Part shown: one piece after another, positions 25,110 through 34,655 of the stretch
Layout: each line of letters opens with the position of its first letter
Numbering within the stretch: position 1 is the stretch's first letter
Source of the DNA: CAZIKF01 sp964539825
GTDB lineage: Bacteria > Muiribacteriota > UBA6191
Length of the DNA: 64,000 bases
Direction: 5' to 3'
NCBI GenBank assembly: GCA_964539825.1
Contig: CAZIKF010000003.1
Coordinates: 62,001-126,000 of the forward strand
Program-made: the position numbers and the translations under genes
Notes under the pieces: generated by a model
What the model saw: only the letters and a program-made list of their open reading frames with translations
Told to the model about the DNA's origin: nothing
Database searches by the model: none

Positions 25110-26603
25110 CTACCCAATGGCCCAATTTCTACTTCGCTCAACGGCCCTGTGCCAGCCTTTGATTTGACTGCGCATGTCATTTCGTGAGCCTCTGGGCTCG
25201 AAGGCTGTGTCCGCCTGCCATAGCGCCTCAAGTTCATCGGTGGACTTCCAGGTTCCCACAGCCAATCCGGCCAGGTACGCGGCGCCCAGCGCTGTAGTCT
25301 CCGTGACTTTTGGGCGTACCACGTCACACCCTAAAAGGTCTGCCTGAAATTGGCATAGAAAGTTGTTGAGACTTGCCCCTCCATCAATTCTCAGTTCGGT
25401 CAGCGTTCCACAAAGGTCTCTTTCCATGCTCGTGAGAACATCGAAGCTCTGGTAGGCAATTGCTTCTATTGCTGCTCTTACGATGTGAAAACGGTTGGTA
25501 TCGCGAGTAAGTCCTACCATGATTCCGCGGGCATAAGGATCCCAATGCGGTGCCCCCAGGCCTACGAAGGCTGGTACGATGTACACTCCGCCGGTGTTCC
25601 TGACGAGGGTCGCCATGTCATTAGTTTCAGCTACATCCGTGAACAAGCCCAACCCATCCCTTAACCATTGGACCAGGGCTCCTGCGATGAATACAGACCC
25701 CTCCAGGGCATAGGTTGTGGATTCCTGGGTCTTCCAGGCTATTGTAGTGAGTAACCCGGTTTCAGATTCCACAGGCACTTCTCCTGTGTTCATTAAGAGA
25801 AAGCAGCCTGTACCATAGGTATTTTTTGCCATTCCCTTTTCGAAACAACCCTGCCCAAAGAGAGCGGCTTGCTGATCGCCCGCGATTCCTGCGATGAGTA
25901 CCGAGGAATCAAACATTTCCGCATCGGTGGAAGCTACGATTCCTGTGGAGGGAACCACCTTGGGAAGAGCTGAATGGGGTATGGAAAAACGGTTTAGGAT
26001 TTCTTCATCCCAATCGTTTTTGAAAATATCATATAGCTGGGTCCTTGAGGCGTTTGTCGCATCGGTGATGTGAGTTTTCCCTCCGGTGAGATTCCATATT
26101 AGCCAGGAATCCACTGTGCCTACTGCCAGCTTGTCCTCGATTGCCAGTCTCTGTGCCTCTGGTACATTATTCAGGATCCAATGGATTTTGGTTCCTGAGA
26201 AATATGGATCGGCGAGGAGGCCTGTTTTTGATCGAATAACCTCTTCAAATCCCTCTTCTTTTAACTCATCACAGAAGGCCGCGGTTCTTCGACACTGCCA
26301 GACAATAGCGTTGTACAGAGGCTCTCCGGTTTCCTTATTCCAGGCAATGACTGTCTCTCGCTGATTCGTGATCCCCAGTGCTTCTACCTGGCTCATAGCA
26401 GTCTTGGACTTTTCCAAAACAGCAACCATGCAACCCAATTGAGAAAGCCAAATTTCCTGTGGATCTTGTTCAACCCAACCCGAACCTGGATACGTACAGG
26501 TGAGGGGCTCACTATGCTGGGCTACGATGTTGCCTTCTCTATTGAATAGGATTGCTCTCGAACTGGTAGTTCCCTGGTCTAAGGCAAGTATCATTCCACT
26601 CAT
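25110..26603 (-). CDS. glpK: Glycerol kinase
   Basis: The start is ATG 26603 (MSGMILALDQGTTSSR) because GGGAGG sits about nine bases upstream; the longer open frame to 26669 runs into the glpD gene. The product is 497 residues, close to E. coli GlpK (about 500). LDQGTTSSRAILF and GWVEQDP near residue 56, SVFIAGALVQWLRDGL and GGASLNNFLCQFQADLL are FGGY-kinase motifs. It phosphorylates glycerol to sn-glycerol 3-phosphate in the cytoplasm. It follows glpD by 22 bases in a glp operon whose first gene is a GPAT-like acyltransferase. No glycerol facilitator gene is in the window. Confidence 0.96.
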   Translation of the reverse strand: MSGMILALDQGTTSSRAILFNREGNIVAQHSEPLTCTYPGSGWVEQDPQEIWLSQLGCMVAVLEKSKTAMSQVEALGITNQRETVIAWNKETGEPLYNAIVWQCRRTAAFCDELKEEGFEEVIRSKTGLLADPYFSGTKIHWILNNVPEAQRLAIEDKLAVGTVDSWLIWNLTGGKTHITDATNASRTQLYDIFKNDWDEEILNRFSIPHSALPKVVPSTGIVASTDAEMFDSSVLIAGIAGDQQAALFGQGCFEKGMAKNTYGTGCFLLMNTGEVPVESETGLLTTIAWKTQESTTYALEGSVFIAGALVQWLRDGLGLFTDVAETNDMATLVRNTGGVYIVPAFVGLGAPHWDPYARGIMVGLTRDTNRFHIVRAAIEAIAYQSFDVLTSMERDLCGTLTELRIDGGASLNNFLCQFQADLLGCDVVRPKVTETTALGAAYLAGLAVGTWKSTDELEALWQADTAFEPRGSRNDMRSQIKGWHRAVERSRNWAIG

Positions 26604-26625
26604 TTTCCTATCCTCCCTACTTTCT

Positions 26626-28164
26626 TTAACTTCCAGGAGCCACGGATCTGGATGGCAAAATCTTTTCAAGTTCTTGCTGCAAGTCTAACTTACCAGCTTC
26701 ATCTAACTCATAGATGATCTTGGTTCGTCGTAATGCGATATCTTCCACATTGCGTGCCATTTCCTCGCGGACACTATAGTACATTTCAGCATACCAATAG
26801 GTTGAAGTGCCAATCGGTTGGCGCAAATGACTATCCTCTAGAGCTAATTTTAGAATGGAGCTCCATCTGGAACCATATCTTAATTTCCAGGTCTCAATCT
26901 GTGCTTGTGAAACTCCAAGGTCCTTCGCACTTTCCAACAGCTCTGATTCAGCCTCAAATGAAACCGGCTCACCGCCTGGAAGGGGATCCCTCTGCGTGTC
27001 TCCTCGGCCTGGTCCACTTTCGCGCTGTTTCTTTCCAATGCGATTCACGACTTTCACACCCATCGAGCGGTAGGTTGTTAGTTTCCCGCCAAAGATCGCC
27101 AGGTATCCTCCACCCTGCCCATCCCAATCCTCTACAATAGTGGACTCCCTGGTGAGTGCGGTAGAGCTGGAACCGCCTGATTCGAGAAGACTCCGAACAC
27201 CACTATATTCATAGAGAACATCCTCTCTGCTCAAAGAGAGATCCGGAAAATACTCCTTCATATTCGCGAATAGATACTCCTCTTCTTCTGAGGAGACCGG
27301 TACATGTCCAAAATCACTGCCGCTATAAACAGTTTCCGTCGTCCCAATGAGCGTATAGTCTCGGCACCAGGGCAACACGAAAATCACCCTTCCATCCTGC
27401 GGGAGAATCAGGAATCCATCCTTGTGAATGGGACCACGAATCACAAAATGAATGCCTCGTACATATCTAAGGCCGGGACTTGGCTGTTTATGCTCTACCT
27501 TTGAATCCAGCCCTGGTACCCAGGGTCCTGCCGCATTTACCAGAACTTTGGTCCGAGCCTCGTAGTGGGCTCCGGTTTCGGTGTCCCGGAGGCTCAGAGT
27601 AAACAAACCAGGTGACCGCTCTAATCCAGTGAGTTCAGTATAGTTTTTTACTGAAGCACCGTAGTTTCTCGCGGACATGACAGTTTCGAGAGTGAGACGT
27701 GAGTCGAGGGTCTGGGCGTCGGAATATTGTAATACCTTGACCAGTCCACTTTTTTTTAAGTGAGGCAAAGAAGCGCTCTGGGAAGAATTTAGAAAAGAAG
27801 ATCTTTGAAGATTATCCTTGCCTGCGAACAAATCATAGAGTTGTGTACCAATCCATACCATCCACCAGGGTCTGCTGGAATTCTTATACACCGGAATGTT
27901 AAACCGCAACGGTGTGGCCAGGTGAGGAGCGATCTGTGTCAGGATTCGACGCTCCTTTAGGGCTTCACGGACGAGTGAGAAATTTCCCTGCTCCAGATAT
28001 CGGATTCCTCCATGAATGAGTTTGGAAGAATTACCTGAAGTCGCATGGCCAAAATCATCCTTCTCAATGAGCAGTGTCCTATAACCCCGTGCTGCTGCTT
28101 CACGGGCCACACCGGCACCATTGATTCCACCTCCAACGACAGCTACCTGGAATTCTTCGCTCAT
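26626..28164 (-). CDS. glpD: Aerobic glycerol-3-phosphate dehydrogenase (FAD)
   Basis: A 512-residue flavoprotein. VAVVGGGINGAGVAREAAARG binds FAD; ATSGNSSKLIHGGIRYLEQG, VNAAGPWVP and IFGGKLTTYRSMG are family motifs. The length and C-terminal helical domain (WYAEMYYSVREEMARNVEDI) are those of GlpD/GlpA-type enzymes that pass electrons to the quinone pool at the inner membrane. It converts sn-glycerol 3-phosphate to dihydroxyacetone phosphate. It lies between the acyltransferase gene (nine bases upstream) and glpK, so glycerol 3-phosphate can be routed to energy or to lipid by products of one transcript. Confidence 0.95.
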   Translation of the reverse strand: MSEEFQVAVVGGGINGAGVAREAAARGYRTLLIEKDDFGHATSGNSSKLIHGGIRYLEQGNFSLVREALKERRILTQIAPHLATPLRFNIPVYKNSSRPWWMVWIGTQLYDLFAGKDNLQRSSFLNSSQSASLPHLKKSGLVKVLQYSDAQTLDSRLTLETVMSARNYGASVKNYTELTGLERSPGLFTLSLRDTETGAHYEARTKVLVNAAGPWVPGLDSKVEHKQPSPGLRYVRGIHFVIRGPIHKDGFLILPQDGRVIFVLPWCRDYTLIGTTETVYSGSDFGHVPVSSEEEEYLFANMKEYFPDLSLSREDVLYEYSGVRSLLESGGSSSTALTRESTIVEDWDGQGGGYLAIFGGKLTTYRSMGVKVVNRIGKKQRESGPGRGDTQRDPLPGGEPVSFEAESELLESAKDLGVSQAQIETWKLRYGSRWSSILKLALEDSHLRQPIGTSTYWYAEMYYSVREEMARNVEDIALRRTKIIYELDEAGKLDLQQELEKILPSRSVAPGS

Positions 28165-28173
28165 GACCCAACC

Positions 28174-30354
28174 CTATGGTGTAGCCGGCAAAACTTCACC
28201 AAGGAACGGCAGAAGTAATTTGGAGAGGCTTTGTAGCCCTTCACCAGTACTTAGTTCTTCTGGCTCCAGGGGGAGGGAGTCAAGCTTTTTCAGTTCCGAT
28301 CCAGACTTGGATAGAATCCAATCCGCATCTGGTCGGTCAAGAAATGGATCTTTCTCAAGTTGCACCAATTGTAAGGGTGCTCGTAGTTTACCAAGTTCTT
28401 TCCGGCTGTGATCACGAAGCTTCTTCCACTCTTTCAAAGTTGAATAATAAATCTTGTGATAACCAGTGGTATCGAGTTCCTGGGGAACCTGGCTGAATTC
28501 CAGCCTTTCTCGCGGAAACCCCAACTTGCTAAGCACCTTACCTAATCGGGTTAGTGGCTCTATGAGCATGAGGTCAGGATTTCTCAATCGAAATGCCGGC
28601 TGAATAGCAAAAATCGGAATGGAGGCGGTTTTCTGGGCAGCGGATATGATAGCAAGCAGGGCTCCAGCCCCCATACCGCAAAATGTTACTTCCGGACATC
28701 GCAGTTTCAACAACGCATAGGCTCTCTCAAAGGAGTAATGCCATTCCTCGAAAGTCACCGCGGCCAAATCTTTGGGCCCAGTTCCGTGACCCTTCAGCCG
28801 GGGGCAAATTACGGAGTATCCTTTCGAGTGAAGAATCTCGGCGAGAGACTCCATTTGTTGAGGAGAATGCAGAAGATCATGACACAGGACTACTCCTGGA
28901 CCACCCTTAGGACCCTCCAGAAAAATGAGTGCATGTTCATCATCCCCTTCTTCAAGATCTTGGAAGGCTGACTTGATTCGATCGACTCGATATTCAGCAG
29001 TTTCCTCCTCAATGAGCCGAAGATGAATCTGGGCTTTCAGTTCGTCTACCTTATATCCACATACCTTGCGAAGAATGGAGGTTGCCCGATCCAAAGGCTC
29101 CAGTTCATTAGCACAGACCCGCAATTTGTGCTTCAGGCGCACACGGTGAAAATGATAATTCTTGTGATAGGTTTCAGGGATCACCTTTACCGTTTCGTTA
29201 TCAATATTGAGTAAGCCCTCAGAAACACCAACTTGAAGTATTTCTTCAAAAGCTGGATAAGGTCGGTCTACCAGCAGTCGAATCAGGTTCTCGCGAATGG
29301 ATGAATGGGTTCGTATGGAATGATCAGATAGGATCATTCGGCAAGATAGAAATAGAATCTGACGAAGTCTTTCCAAGGGTATTTCTTGATCCTCCAGGCA
29401 GCGAATCGTATAAGAAAAAACCATATCCATATTGACATGGGTATGGGTATAGATGTCCTGCATGCATCTTTGAATCAATCGACTGCGCTGCCACTCAAGA
29501 ATAAGATTGTCGATGTCATCACTGCGAAAGAAGCGCTGTAGACCACGTTTGATGGGCATCAGGTAGTTGACCCACTCATCGAGGTGAATCGCTTTGCCAA
29601 AAAAATGATCCATATCTGTATCTTTCCATAGGAAAGTAGCTTCGATCACGGCTTCTTCCTCCAGTCGTGAAGGAACTTTTTTTAATAACTTTCTAAGAAT
29701 TTTTACGGGTAGCTCCCAATCTGTGCGCAGGGGGTAGTAGGTGATGCACAGCGGGGTAATTACAGTTGATTTATGACATATTTCGGAGGGACCTGAGAAG
29801 CCATAGGTGGATTCGTAATACTGCATGGCAACCCGATCATTTTCCTCTACAGCCCGGAGATAACTCCGTTTAAAGATTTCGGCTTTTAAGGCCAGAACCG
29901 CAGCTCCAGTATGAGGAGGTCCCTGTTTGTCCGGACAATCAAGAACGAATTTCCCGCGATCATAGAGGACTTTATTCTTTACCATATTGCCTTCAGGGAA
30001 AATGACCCAGCAGCTTCGCCCGGTCATTAGATCTCCGATGATATGACTATCTCGATTGGGATCTTGAAGCGGGTATGCCCCACACATCTTGAGCCAGACT
30101 CCAAACCAGCCAAAGAAGAGTCCTGAATCAGCAAGTGTCGTAATCCTTTTCCCGCGTATCAGGTAGTAGACATAGGGGATAATGGCGGTCTCAAATCGTG
30201 TGAAATGACTTGCTACGAATAGCGTGGGGTGGTCGGTAATGTTTTCTTCACCGGCATATCGGACGCGTGTACGGATCAGGTATTTTAAAAAAAATAGAAA
30301 AAACTGTTTGGATGCCAGAAAAACGAAATTTTCGAAGTATTTTTTCATAGGCAT
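28174..30354 (-). CDS. GPAT/PlsB-like acyltransferase fused to a catalytically degenerate alpha/beta hydrolase
   Basis: A 726-residue fusion. Residues about 20-230 are a glycerolipid acyltransferase: SHFTRFE (His50, but Glu55 where Asp is usual) and FPEGN (119-123). A helical middle part (230-460) resembles the C-terminal region of PlsB-type enzymes. Residues about 475-720 are an alpha/beta-hydrolase fold close to monoglyceride lipases (GVVLCHDL, YSVICPRLKGHG). At the nucleophile elbow the sequence is GMGAG (560-564), so the catalytic serine is replaced by Gly562, and no clear catalytic His follows. The hydrolase half is therefore probably a binding domain. Sharing an operon with glpD and glpK suggests acylation of glycerol 3-phosphate. 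ATG 30348 is an alternative start. Confidence 0.75.
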   Translation of the reverse strand: MPMKKYFENFVFLASKQFFLFFLKYLIRTRVRYAGEENITDHPTLFVASHFTRFETAIIPYVYYLIRGKRITTLADSGLFFGWFGVWLKMCGAYPLQDPNRDSHIIGDLMTGRSCWVIFPEGNMVKNKVLYDRGKFVLDCPDKQGPPHTGAAVLALKAEIFKRSYLRAVEENDRVAMQYYESTYGFSGPSEICHKSTVITPLCITYYPLRTDWELPVKILRKLLKKVPSRLEEEAVIEATFLWKDTDMDHFFGKAIHLDEWVNYLMPIKRGLQRFFRSDDIDNLILEWQRSRLIQRCMQDIYTHTHVNMDMVFSYTIRCLEDQEIPLERLRQILFLSCRMILSDHSIRTHSSIRENLIRLLVDRPYPAFEEILQVGVSEGLLNIDNETVKVIPETYHKNYHFHRVRLKHKLRVCANELEPLDRATSILRKVCGYKVDELKAQIHLRLIEEETAEYRVDRIKSAFQDLEEGDDEHALIFLEGPKGGPGVVLCHDLLHSPQQMESLAEILHSKGYSVICPRLKGHGTGPKDLAAVTFEEWHYSFERAYALLKLRCPEVTFCGMGAGALLAIISAAQKTASIPIFAIQPAFRLRNPDLMLIEPLTRLGKVLSKLGFPRERLEFSQVPQELDTTGYHKIYYSTLKEWKKLRDHSRKELGKLRAPLQLVQLEKDPFLDRPDADWILSKSGSELKKLDSLPLEPEELSTGEGLQSLSKLLLPFLGEVLPATP

Positions 30355-30398
30355 AAAGCCATGAGACCAGGAGCCAACTCTTTTTTGTTCAGAATTGT

Positions 30399-30411
30399 TG
30401 AGATGATCTCA
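30399..30411. promoter_or_regulatory. Small perfect palindrome in the leader of the acyltransferase-glpD-glpK operon
   Basis: TGAGATGATCTCA is symmetrical around one base and sits about 45 bases upstream of the acyltransferase start, between divergent genes. It could be an operator half for a lipid or glycerol regulator. Nothing else supports this. Confidence 0.2.
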
Positions 30412-30550
30412 GCTTCCCCGGGGGCGTCAGTTTACAACAAAAATTACAATTTCTCATGGGAACCCGTCGGCAAACGATGATTGGGTGTGTTGTCATGGGA
30501 CCTGCGCTGGTTGTATCGTTATTGAGTAAGCCACGATTCGAAACTCTTGT

Positions 30551-32107
30551 ATGTTGATTATCGATTCCCACACCCACGTTCAGAATATTCCAGGTCATGA
30601 CTGGGATTCCCCACCGGAGAGGTTGATTCCACTTCTCGATCAAGCTGGAATTCATGCCGCCGTTATCATGGGTTATGGGGAAGGGAGCCGCGAGAACCCC
30701 GGCCTTGTTGAAGAAATGAAGGCAGCTGCCCGTTCTTTCCCAGGACGGCTGCTTCCCATGGCTCGCCTTCTGCCTTGTGAATCCGCTCCTGAGTATTTAA
30801 AACATTTGGTCAGGGATGAAGGGTTTCTCGGATTAAAGCTTCATCCGGTGGGATATCGGCTCGCGCCGGATCACCCTCTTGTATTAGACCTGCTCAAAAT
30901 GGCCGGTCATCTTTGCGTTCCTACTCTCTTCCATTGCGGTGATGAGGAACATAGTTATCCTCTACAAATAGCCAGAGCGGCCAGATTATGCCCCAAGTCC
31001 CGCATTATTCTTGGACACATGGGCGGCTACTTTCATGTGAATGATGCCATTCTTGTAGCCAAGGAAAATCCAAATGTTTACCTGGAAACTTCGGCCATGC
31101 CCTATCCCCACTATATTCGTGACGCGGTTCGAGCCCTGGGAGCTCGAAGGGTTCTATTCGGCAGTGATGGCCCAGGTTGTTTGCCTGCTCTTGAATTGGA
31201 AAAAGTCTTGCTGGCCGGGCTCGATAAAGATGATTTGGAATGGATCCTGGGAAAATCTTACTTGAAGCTCCTCCTTCCGGAAAATCGAGAACCGCTGGAA
31301 GCTCTTTCCACTAAGAAATTCGTTTCTCCCGAGGCCTGGCATAATGATTTAGAGGTTTTTGATCATCGTATCCATTTGGCTTGTGAGCAGAGAATTAAAG
31401 ATGCGCCATTAGCGTCCCGCAGACTCCTGGGAGCGGCAATTGATGAAATTATCGTGGAAACCCGTGCGAACGGTGTCAAGTCGGGTAACTTGATCCCGGG
31501 ATTTTGTCGGTCAGGCTACTTTGAAGCTAATGAATATGTTTTGAAGGTCTCCATAGAGAATGGATTTCAACCGGTCGCGCGTGTTAATCCGATGGATTCA
31601 AACTGTTTGGCTCAGGCCCTGGGTTGGGGTAAGGAGCGTAAGATTCGAGCGGTTTTTGTTCATCCCTTTGAAGATGGCTTTTGCGCAAATGATGAGCGGG
31701 TGGTTCAGCTGGCAAATGAATTGGCCCCTGATGGTGTCACTTTTATTGTAGCTGCAGGATACCCGCTAGGATCTATGCTTGGGCAGTTGGAATCTCTCGC
31801 TCAATTGGCTCCAGAAACTAGAATCATAGCGACTTCTGCGGGTCAGATAGACATCTGTGGCTCCCATCTGGAAGAAGCAATGGAGGTATTTCGACGGAAT
31901 TCGAATCTTGTTGCAGAAACTTCGGGAATCTATCGTCAGGACTTTATTGAGGCACTAGTGAAAAGACTTGGACCCGATAGAGTGATCTTTGGTTCAGGTT
32001 ATCCTCACTATCACATGGCTTTTGAAACACGTCGTCTCGCATGGCTAGACTTGGATCGAAAGCAGGTTGCCAGGATTTGCTCGGCTCCTAGTCCAAAAGT
32101 CGACTAA
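30551..32107 (+). CDS. Tandem amidohydrolase-2 protein with a degenerate second domain
   Basis: A 518-residue protein made of two TIM-barrel amidohydrolase-like halves. The first (1-250) has the metal-binding set DSHTHV, GLKLHP, LFHCGD, ILGHMGG and LFGSDGPG. The second (about 260-505) keeps the frame of the motifs (DHRIHLACE, AVFVHPFEDG, IIATSAGQ, VIFGSGYPHYH), but the GH histidine and the FGSD aspartate are gone, so it is probably not catalytic. Family members hydrolyse or decarboxylate small cyclic or carboxylic compounds; the substrate is unknown. It diverges from the glp/acyltransferase operon and precedes the LCP gene by about 50 bases. Confidence 0.75.
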   Translation: MLIIDSHTHVQNIPGHDWDSPPERLIPLLDQAGIHAAVIMGYGEGSRENPGLVEEMKAAARSFPGRLLPMARLLPCESAPEYLKHLVRDEGFLGLKLHPVGYRLAPDHPLVLDLLKMAGHLCVPTLFHCGDEEHSYPLQIARAARLCPKSRIILGHMGGYFHVNDAILVAKENPNVYLETSAMPYPHYIRDAVRALGARRVLFGSDGPGCLPALELEKVLLAGLDKDDLEWILGKSYLKLLLPENREPLEALSTKKFVSPEAWHNDLEVFDHRIHLACEQRIKDAPLASRRLLGAAIDEIIVETRANGVKSGNLIPGFCRSGYFEANEYVLKVSIENGFQPVARVNPMDSNCLAQALGWGKERKIRAVFVHPFEDGFCANDERVVQLANELAPDGVTFIVAAGYPLGSMLGQLESLAQLAPETRIIATSAGQIDICGSHLEEAMEVFRRNSNLVAETSGIYRQDFIEALVKRLGPDRVIFGSGYPHYHMAFETRRLAWLDLDRKQVARICSAPSPKVD

Positions 32108-32160
32108 TCCCGCAATTGTTCCGTTTTCCCACAACTTTCGTGACATTTTTCCGAAAGAAT

Positions 32161-34551
32161 ATGCATATGTTGTCAACAATTCAACGTGAAGGGGACCTTC
32201 ATAAGAAGGCATCCCTGCTCAAGGAATACCTGCAGGGAGAGGTACATCTCCTCAATTTATCCCACTTTCTCAAAAATGAGATTGAGACTTCTCAGTCTGG
32301 AAGCTGGGTTCGCTACTGCCAGCAGGTTCAGGGCTGGATACGAAAAAGTTTTAGTGAAGAGATGCCGGAATTTTCCGGAAATGAAAGTGTTTCCAACATT
32401 GAGCGATTTCTTTCCCTCGGGTATAAGGAAAAGCAAAAAAAAGTTAGGGAATGCAAAAAGGATCCTGGTCGAATTAATCAGATCTTCGGTAATTCTTCCG
32501 AAATCACCCTTTTTCTAGAGAGAGATCCGGAGACCCTTAAAGATCTTCTGCGGATTGTAGCAGAGCAAGATTCTTCAAATCCATTTTCAGAACCACAGCA
32601 AAAAGTTGTTACCCCCGTACCTCAAAAATTGAGGCCGAAACTAAAGTTTGATTGGAAACATTTTGTAACTAGCTTGTTTCAGTCTTTGATGCAATTTCTT
32701 GGCAAGGGAATCATCCCAGTGATGAACCGTTCGAGGCAAGTCATTCCGAAGGTACGTCGGACCTATGACCTTTGTGGTGAGGCCATCGTTTATTTTGGCT
32801 CTCTTGTGCAAAAAAAGAGACTTGTTCTTCAGGAGAGAATTAGGAGTTTGGATCTTGTCTTTGTACGAGTTAGAAGCAAGCTGATCAGGTTCTGGAAGAC
32901 ATGGTCCCGTTCTACTATTGATCTGCTTGGTTCATGGGCCTCAGGTCGGCAGAGTTTAGGACTGTACTCAATGATCCCCATTTCCATGTGCCTGGCTTTC
33001 TTTTTAACCTGGTCTCCAGAGGACGGGCCGGACCTATCCCAATCTATGGAGATGGTATCCAGTAATCACTCCAACATGCAGGAGTTTCGATATACCGCAG
33101 ATTCCAAGGTTCTGGATTCCCAAACTCCAGGCACTTCCTCTCCGGATGGATGGAGTGGGGATTTTTTTCAGGAGCTGGTGACTTACCAAAAAGCGGGTAA
33201 GGCCAAAAGCCATTCCGGTTCTTTCCAGGAGATGTTTAAGGAAATTCGCAAGTATCGAGGTTCTCTAAATGAGGAGGAAGGGGTTGAGCCGCCTGTAAGG
33301 GTAAATCAAGATCATACAGAACTCGCTCAGAAGAATGTAGAGGATTCTATCCATAAAAAAGGAAGTTCTGATTCCGTTGCAATCTCGCTTCCTGTACAAA
33401 AGCAGCCAGAAGCAACAGAATTTTCAAACGTTAAGAACGAGGAAACAAAGCCCTTCGTAATGAGTTCAATCAAAGTTTCAAAGGACTCAAAGCAAAGTCT
33501 CGCCCAGGATCATAAAGAGAGACCGTTACCAAAGCAGGCGATGGTAACGCCAGAATCCAAGCAAATCCAGAACAGTATCGTGAAGAAGGGCTCAGCGATA
33601 GAGGCGATTAATCAAAAGGAGAAAGCGCAAAGGCAGACTCTGGCCTCTTGGAGTGAAGACTTTGCGGAGCAAGACTTTGAGAAGATGCTTCCCGTGGAAG
33701 ATGTCTTGAATAAGTCTGTTACGATTTTGGTAGTAGGAAAGGAAGCCCAGGGGCGTGCGGATACGGTAATTCTTTCGCGATTTGATCTGGGATCGGGCCA
33801 GATGCGTCTGCTCAGTTTTCCCAGGGACACTCGAGTAAAAATCAAGAGAGCTAAAACTGAAATCAAAGATAAGCTCAGTCACACTTTGCGCTGGGGTGGT
33901 ATCAAGATGCTTAAAGAGTCCTTGGAAGGATTTAGCTCCATCCCCGTGGATTACTATGTTGAAATTGATCTTAAGTTGTTTCGCAAGCTCATTGATGTCA
34001 TGGGTGGAGTTGATCTAGATGTAGAAGCGAATTACAAATATGTGGATAAAGCCGGAGGATTAACGATTGATTTGAAGAAGGGCCAGCAGATTCTTGATGG
34101 AAAGGGCGCTGAAGGCTATGTTCGTTTTAGAGGAGATGGAAGAGGAGATCTAGGAAGAATCCAACGACAGCAAAAATTCATTAGTCGATTCCTGGTAAAG
34201 TTGCGTTCTTTGCGCAAGTTTAATTGGGAAAATCTGAAGGTATATGCTCGACTGCCCAGTTTTCTCGTAGACGTGATCCGAGATGTCCGATCCGACATAC
34301 CCTCTTGGAAATACCTTGAATTTTGGCAGGCATATTCAAAGGTTACCCTGGCTCAAATCCACTTTGGGACCCTGGATGGTAAAGCGGAGTATTTAAAATC
34401 AGACGTAGATGGCAAGAAAGTAAGTTACTATCTGACCTCCCATAAACAAATCCTCAGAAGCAGGGAGTGGTTTCTCAAGGGTCGACATAAACTTAGTGTC
34501 CGTGGTAACTCTGCCAAATTAAAGACTCGATCCTACGCTTCCGTGAATTGA
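32161..34551 (+). CDS. LytR-CpsA-Psr (LCP) family protein with a large cytoplasmic N-terminal region
   Basis: The start is probably ATG 32161 (open from TTG 32116), giving 796 residues. Residues 1 to about 265 are basic and helical with no recognised domain. One membrane segment (LGLYSMIPISMCLAFFLTW, about 266-284) follows, then about 230 residues of low-complexity, charged linker. The C-terminal part (about 515-690) is an LCP domain with GRADTVILSRF, FPRDTRV, MGGVDLDV and RFRGDGRGDLGRIQRQQKF, so the Arg/Asp residues that bind polyprenyl pyrophosphate are kept. LCP enzymes attach glycopolymers to peptidoglycan or protein. They are best known from Gram-positives and cyanobacteria. The next gene is a lytic transglycosylase lipoprotein, which also points to wall work. 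Confidence 0.8.
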   Translation: MHMLSTIQREGDLHKKASLLKEYLQGEVHLLNLSHFLKNEIETSQSGSWVRYCQQVQGWIRKSFSEEMPEFSGNESVSNIERFLSLGYKEKQKKVRECKKDPGRINQIFGNSSEITLFLERDPETLKDLLRIVAEQDSSNPFSEPQQKVVTPVPQKLRPKLKFDWKHFVTSLFQSLMQFLGKGIIPVMNRSRQVIPKVRRTYDLCGEAIVYFGSLVQKKRLVLQERIRSLDLVFVRVRSKLIRFWKTWSRSTIDLLGSWASGRQSLGLYSMIPISMCLAFFLTWSPEDGPDLSQSMEMVSSNHSNMQEFRYTADSKVLDSQTPGTSSPDGWSGDFFQELVTYQKAGKAKSHSGSFQEMFKEIRKYRGSLNEEEGVEPPVRVNQDHTELAQKNVEDSIHKKGSSDSVAISLPVQKQPEATEFSNVKNEETKPFVMSSIKVSKDSKQSLAQDHKERPLPKQAMVTPESKQIQNSIVKKGSAIEAINQKEKAQRQTLASWSEDFAEQDFEKMLPVEDVLNKSVTILVVGKEAQGRADTVILSRFDLGSGQMRLLSFPRDTRVKIKRAKTEIKDKLSHTLRWGGIKMLKESLEGFSSIPVDYYVEIDLKLFRKLIDVMGGVDLDVEANYKYVDKAGGLTIDLKKGQQILDGKGAEGYVRFRGDGRGDLGRIQRQQKFISRFLVKLRSLRKFNWENLKVYARLPSFLVDVIRDVRSDIPSWKYLEFWQAYSKVTLAQIHFGTLDGKAEYLKSDVDGKKVSYYLTSHKQILRSREWFLKGRHKLSVRGNSAKLKTRSYASVN

Positions 34552-34655
34552 TTTCCAAGTCTTCTCAGATCCCTTGTCTTGAAACCTATCCCTGATTCTT
34601 TCGTATTAAATCTGATGCGGTCTCTCTTTAGAGACATTGGCTTACCTACTAGAGA

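Noticed and set aside
27699..27710. GTGAGTCGAGGG inside glpD, same 12 bases as the end of palindrome copy 1
   Set aside because: It encodes conserved GlpD residues (LDSRL on the reverse strand), and there is no inverted partner about 160 bases away.
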